In this document: piece by piece, positions 60,584-64,000 of the stretch | How positions within the stretch are numbered: position 1 is the stretch's first letter | Layout: the number at the start of each line of letters is the position of its first letter | Position numbers and translations under genes: made by a program | Notes under the pieces: model-generated | Seen by the model: the letters and a program-made list of their open reading frames with translations, nothing else | The model's database searches: none | Told to the model about the DNA's origin: nothing | Assembly (NCBI RefSeq): GCF_003992615.1 | Contig: NZ_RZMY01000013.1 | Coordinates: forward strand, 644,675 to 708,674 | DNA from: Flagellimonas beolgyonensis | GTDB lineage: Bacteria > Bacteroidota > Bacteroidia > Flavobacteriales > Flavobacteriaceae | Length of the DNA stretch: 64,000 nucleotides | Reading direction: 5' to 3'

Positions 60584-61198
60584 ATGAAAAAGGCTAGTAT
60601 ATTAATGATCATTGGCCCGCTCTTCTTATTGGGATTGTATGTCTTCCCGCTTTGGAACATCATGTTGGGTGCACCCCAATATCCTGACCCATTGGGATTG
60701 AACATCCATATCAATGGGCTACAGGGCGTCAGCGAGTTCGATATCCAAAACATTGACGGATTGAACCACTATATCGGCATGCACACGCTACCCAAAGTAG
60801 AGGATATGTGGGAATTTGGCACCTTTCCCATGGTCATCGGAATCATGGTAGGGCTTGGGGTGTTAATAGGCATTTTAGGCTTTCTGGACAAGGTAAGCTA
60901 CAAATGGTTCTTCGGTTGGTTTACCCTAATGTCCATTATGGGCATACTGGGGATGTACGATTTCAACGAATGGTTGGTGGACTACGGCACCAATTTAGAT
61001 CCCAACGCCATTATGAAACTGACCAATCCGGATGGTACCCCCATGACCTACAAACCCCCATTGTTGGGCCATGTGAAGATGTTGAACTTTGACGTGACCT
61101 CCTTGCCCGCTTCAGGAGCTTGGCTCATGTTCGTGGGCATGATGTTGACCTTGGCCGCCGGGTTCCTCGGATGGAAAACCACAAAAACAAAAAAGTAA
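60584..61198 (+). CDS. Membrane protein conserved in clade II nos clusters
   Basis: The 204-aa protein has four membrane helices (about 5-25, 82-103, 109-127 and 178-198). A large outer loop holds H-I-N-G-L-Q-G and D-G-L-N-H-Y-I-G-M-H; histidines and methionines there could bind copper or contact NosZ. Position between nosZ and nosL is typical of this family, which has no proven activity that I can name. It lies four bases before nosL. Confidence 0.78.
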   Translation: MKKASILMIIGPLFLLGLYVFPLWNIMLGAPQYPDPLGLNIHINGLQGVSEFDIQNIDGLNHYIGMHTLPKVEDMWEFGTFPMVIGIMVGLGVLIGILGFLDKVSYKWFFGWFTLMSIMGILGMYDFNEWLVDYGTNLDPNAIMKLTNPDGTPMTYKPPLLGHVKMLNFDVTSLPASGAWLMFVGMMLTLAAGFLGWKTTKTKK

Positions 61199-61201
61199 CT
61201 T

Positions 61202-61633
61202 ATGAAAGAGCATAAATTATCATTGTTGTTAATATTCATGTGCTTGGCAGGATGCAATGTAGGTCCCAAACCGATTGATTATGGACACGTAGCTTGCCAC
61301 TATTGTAGTATGACCATTGTGGACAAACAACATGCCGCACAGCTGGTCACCACCAAGGGAAAGGTCTTCAACTTTGATGCCGTGGAATGTATGATGAACC
61401 AGTTAAAAGATTGGGACGAATCCGCAATAGCCCTATTCTTGGCCAATGATTTTGACCGACCTGGGGAGCTGATCGATGCGACAAAGGCCACCTATTTGAT
61501 CAGCGACAACATCCCGAGTCCCATGGGCGCCTATCTCAGTGCCTTTGATGAAGAAGGAGCTGCCCGACATGCACTGGATGCCAATGGAGGTGAATTGCTT
61601 TCCTGGAACGAATTGAAACAACAATATCAATAG
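61202..61633 (+). CDS. nosL: NosL copper-chaperone lipoprotein
   Basis: The 143-aa protein has a lipobox L-A-G-C at residue 18 and the NosL metal motif C-H-Y-C-S-M near residues 32-37, followed by F-N-F-D-A-V-E-C-M. NosL binds Cu(I) and helps to assemble the copper centres of NosZ. The start is the ATG at 61202, three bases after the previous stop. Confidence 0.93.
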   Translation: MKEHKLSLLLIFMCLAGCNVGPKPIDYGHVACHYCSMTIVDKQHAAQLVTTKGKVFNFDAVECMMNQLKDWDESAIALFLANDFDRPGELIDATKATYLISDNIPSPMGAYLSAFDEEGAARHALDANGGELLSWNELKQQYQ

Positions 61634-61651
61634 TGAAACAATTACACAACT

Positions 61652-61951
61652 ATGTATAAAATAGATATAGACAATACCATTGCCCAACAACCCTTTGACG
61701 GGCTACAGATTGAAAAACTGGCCAAAACTGAATCCATGGAAATTCTCAGTATCAGTTTGGCCAAGGATGCCATCTTTCCAAAGCACACTTCCCCTAAAGA
61801 TGCCCATTTGGTCGTTTTGGAGGGTTCCATTGATTTCCACATCGAAAATCAAAGCGTCACTTTATTGCCACAGCAACACTTTGGTTTTTCCAAGGAAGTG
61901 GAACATTGGGTAAGGGCCCTTGCAGATACCAAATTTTTGATTATCCGATAA
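61652..61951 (+). CDS. Small cupin-fold protein of the nos cluster
   Basis: The 99-aa protein has a single conserved beta barrel. Cupin-like motif 1 is F-P-K-H-T-S-P-K-D-A-H-L-V-V-L-E-G, with two histidines but no usual glutamate, and motif 2 is Q-Q-H-F-G-F. A metal site with three histidines is possible. It lies 18 bp after nosL and before nosD; its job in N2O reduction is unknown. Confidence 0.75.
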   Translation: MYKIDIDNTIAQQPFDGLQIEKLAKTESMEILSISLAKDAIFPKHTSPKDAHLVVLEGSIDFHIENQSVTLLPQQHFGFSKEVEHWVRALADTKFLIIR

Positions 61952-61979
61952 AGAAATCTTAGCTTCATAAGCTATAAGG

Positions 61980-63260
61980 TTGCCTTTGGGCATACCAAAC
62001 AATACCCGTATCAAATTGAAGACTCCATATCACACATACATTCTTTGGGTGGTCCTATCACTGCTATGTCAAGGAATTTGGGCCAAGACCTGGAAGATTT
62101 GCACAACATGCGAATACAGTTCCATCAAGCAGACCATCCAACTGGCCAAGGCCCATGACACCCTGTTGGTCCAAAAGGGAACCTATCGGGAATATGAGAT
62201 TGTGGTGGACAAGCCTCTTGTCATCAAGGGTACGGATTATCCGATTGTGGACGGCGAAAAAAAAGGGGAAATCTTTCAGATCCAATCGGACGGGGTGACA
62301 CTTGACGGGCTTTTCATCATCAATGTTGGTGTCAGCTATACCAAGGACAATGCGGCCATACGGGTGATTCGGAGCAAGGATTTCCGCATTCAGAACATGG
62401 TTTTGGAACAATTGTTCTTCGGCATCTACGTGGAAAAATCATCAAATGGCAAGGTGTACCACAACCGGATCATCGGCGATGCAGTGGATGAATACAATTC
62501 AGGGAACGGTATCCAATTGTGGTATTCCTCGGACATCGAAGTGATCAAAAACCATGTCCAGGGAACGCGGGACGGCATATATCTGGAGTTTTCCGATCGG
62601 ATTACGATTACAGAGAACACCAGTATGGACAATCTCCGATATGGGCTCCATTTCATGTTTTCCAACCACGATATCTATACCCAAAACACTTTTGAAAACA
62701 ATGGTGCCGGTGTTGCGGTCATGTTCTCCAAGTTCATCACCATGAAGAACAATACCTTCCGCAAGAATTGGGGAACTGCCGCTTACGGCATGTTGTTGAA
62801 GGAAATCAATGATGCAGAGATCATTGGAAATACCTTTGAGGAAAACACCATCGGTATCAATATTGAGGGATCTAACCGAATCCGGTATACCAACAACGAT
62901 TTTATAGGCAATGGTTGGGCCATTAGGGTGATAGGGGCCTGCTATACCAATAGTTTCAGGGGCAATAATTTCTTGTACAACTCCTTCGATATTTCTTATA
63001 ACAGCAAATTGAACGACAATGTGTTCGAGGGCAACTTTTGGAGTGGCTATACCGGATATGATCTGGACAAGGATGGTATCGGGGATGTGCCCTACCGTCC
63101 GGTCAAGCTCTTTTCGTATGTAGTGAACCGCACTCCGGAGACCATTGTCCTGTTGCGGAGTCTTTTCATGGATATCATTGATTTCTCCGAAAGGGTCTCC
63201 CCGGTGTTCACCCCGGACAATTTAAAAGATGCCCAACCTTTAATGAAAATACGATCATGA
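61980..63260 (+). CDS. nosD: NosD periplasmic copper-processing protein
   Basis: The protein has a membrane-export segment (I-L-W-V-V-L-S-L-L-C-Q-G-I-W-A) and a right-handed beta-helix (about 45-370) with the CASH/NosD repeats (N-G-I-Q-L-W-Y-S-S; I-Y-L-E-F-S-D). The C-terminal part matches the family (D-K-D-G-I-G-D-V-P-Y-R-P). NosD works with NosF and NosY in maturing the CuZ centre. No ATG precedes the signal segment: TTG at 61980 or 62016 must serve, unless a GTG is used. The 3' end overlaps nosF by four bases. Confidence 0.92.
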   Translation: MPLGIPNNTRIKLKTPYHTYILWVVLSLLCQGIWAKTWKICTTCEYSSIKQTIQLAKAHDTLLVQKGTYREYEIVVDKPLVIKGTDYPIVDGEKKGEIFQIQSDGVTLDGLFIINVGVSYTKDNAAIRVIRSKDFRIQNMVLEQLFFGIYVEKSSNGKVYHNRIIGDAVDEYNSGNGIQLWYSSDIEVIKNHVQGTRDGIYLEFSDRITITENTSMDNLRYGLHFMFSNHDIYTQNTFENNGAGVAVMFSKFITMKNNTFRKNWGTAAYGMLLKEINDAEIIGNTFEENTIGINIEGSNRIRYTNNDFIGNGWAIRVIGACYTNSFRGNNFLYNSFDISYNSKLNDNVFEGNFWSGYTGYDLDKDGIGDVPYRPVKLFSYVVNRTPETIVLLRSLFMDIIDFSERVSPVFTPDNLKDAQPLMKIRS

Positions 63261-63985
63261 CCATAACGATAAAAGACCTGCACAAACAGTTTGGCAAGAA
63301 CCAGGTATTGAAAGGTGTCGACCTGACCATAGACAAGGGCCAGATCTATGCCATTTTGGGCCCTAACGGTTCGGGAAAGACCACCTTGATCAAGAGTATC
63401 CTGGGCATGGTGCTTCCTGATAAGGGTCACATAACTGTGCTGGACAAGCCTATCAAAAAACAATGGAAGTACCGCAAGCAGATCGATTATCTCCCACAGA
63501 TTGCCAACTTTCCACCGAACATCAAAGTGAAGGAGCTTATCCATATGATCAAGGACCTGCGGAACAGTCCCAGTGCTGAAAAGGAATTGATAGACCTATT
63601 TGGCCTTGGACCCTTTCTGGATAAAAAACTGTCCACCCTCTCCGGGGGCACCAAACAAAAGGTGAACATTGTACTGACCTTTATGTTCGACAGCCCCTTG
63701 CTCATTCTCGATGAACCTACCACGGGGCTGGACCCCATGGCCCTGATTCGTTTGAAGGAGTTGATCTTGAAGGAAAAGTCCAATGGAAAGACCATCCTCA
63801 TCACCTCCCATATCATGCAATTTGTAGAAGAAATGGCCGACCAGATCGTATACCTGTTGGAAGGTGACATTTACTTTAAGGGAACCATCCCCGAACTTAA
63901 GAAACAGACTGGGCAGACCAGTTTTGAACATGCCATTGCAACCCTAACCACTTCTGAAAACCATGCTGAAAATACTGAAATATAG
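63257..63985 (+). CDS. nosF: NosF ABC-type ATPase
   Basis: The 242-aa protein has Walker A (G-P-N-G-S-G-K-T-T), signature L-S-G-G-T-K-Q-K, Walker B (L-L-I-L-D-E-P-T) and switch H (T-S-H-I-M). With NosD and NosY it forms the ABC-type machine needed for CuZ assembly. It overlaps nosD (ATGA) and the start of nosY. Confidence 0.95.
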   Translation: MTITIKDLHKQFGKNQVLKGVDLTIDKGQIYAILGPNGSGKTTLIKSILGMVLPDKGHITVLDKPIKKQWKYRKQIDYLPQIANFPPNIKVKELIHMIKDLRNSPSAEKELIDLFGLGPFLDKKLSTLSGGTKQKVNIVLTFMFDSPLLILDEPTTGLDPMALIRLKELILKEKSNGKTILITSHIMQFVEEMADQIVYLLEGDIYFKGTIPELKKQTGQTSFEHAIATLTTSENHAENTEI

Positions 63986-64000
63986 TTTTTACGACCTTAT
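63963..64000 (+). CDS. nosY: NosY permease, start only (cut by the window edge)
   Basis: An ATG at 63963 opens a frame reading M-L-K-I-L-K-Y-S-F-Y-D-L that overlaps the end of nosF by 23 bases. The N-terminal charge and aromatic pattern and the position directly after nosF fit the ABC-2-type membrane subunit NosY. Only 12 full codons are visible. Confidence 0.75.
   Translation, partial: MLKILKYSFYDL

Overview
The window looks like the chromosome of a marine member of the Flavobacteriaceae (Bacteroidota). The signs are SusC/NosA-type TonB receptors, an ECF sigma/FecR/STN-receptor trio, a T9SS-type C-terminus, DUF4270, DUF4907 and DUF2141 proteins, Bacteroidota-type -7 elements (TAnnTTTG), weak Shine-Dalgarno sites and a Sec-type (clade II) nitrous oxide reductase. 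No complete tRNA, rRNA, CRISPR array, insertion sequence or prophage was seen. The species cannot be named from sequence alone.

Layout. 0-6.4 kb: end of an outer-membrane protein, a stand-alone receiver protein, a lipoprotein, then ECF sigma factor, FecR anti-sigma and STN-TonB receptor. 6.5-16 kb: a 50-aa membrane protein with its own terminator, two Crp/Fnr paralogues, and metabolic or enzyme genes (VOC, cupin, GNAT, amidohydrolase, DinB, two serine hydrolases, cytochrome c). 16-25 kb: lipoproteins, a nucleoside deaminase and a 1254-aa BspA-like repeat protein. 25.6-32.5 kb: a DUF4270 lipoprotein/OMP pair, a Kelch lipoprotein and a LytS/LytTR two-component system. 32.6-44.2 kb: one long tightly packed TetR-led unit with TolC, membrane-fusion protein, two ATPases, two ABC-2 permeases, a LOG protein, small envelope proteins, an OMPLA-like protein, an ATP-cone nuclease and a Pycsar-effector-family protein. 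44.2-53 kb, minus strand: SulP transporter, GreA/Rnk-like proteins, glutamate dehydrogenase, small proteins, and an NtrC-type regulator with its kinase. 53.2-64 kb: copper receptor genes, an Rrf2 repressor and the nos cluster (cytochrome c, fasciclin, nosZ, a membrane protein, nosL, cupin, nosD, nosF, start of nosY).

The most informative signal is regulatory. Five FNR-like palindromes, serving six promoters, all sit with their centre exactly 29.5 bp from the start of a -7-like box ending in TTTG. Three are perfect TTGAT-N4-ATCAA sites, near the Crp/Fnr genes (7.6, 9.9 and 12.0 kb). Two are TGAY-N4-RTCA sites in front of the copper-receptor unit (53.2 kb) and between rrf2 and the nos operon (57.3 kb), where one palindrome is placed symmetrically for both divergent promoters. 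The last two also share an upstream AT-rich element at identical spacing. Both Crp/Fnr paralogues carry the E-T-x-S-R recognition-helix pattern of FNR. I infer a local oxygen- or NO-responsive regulon joining copper uptake and N2O respiration to the 7-12 kb genes.

The most unusual gene content is the end of the TetR-led export unit, where an ATP-cone/PD-(D/E)xK protein and a Pycsar-type transmembrane effector without a nearby cyclase follow the envelope genes.
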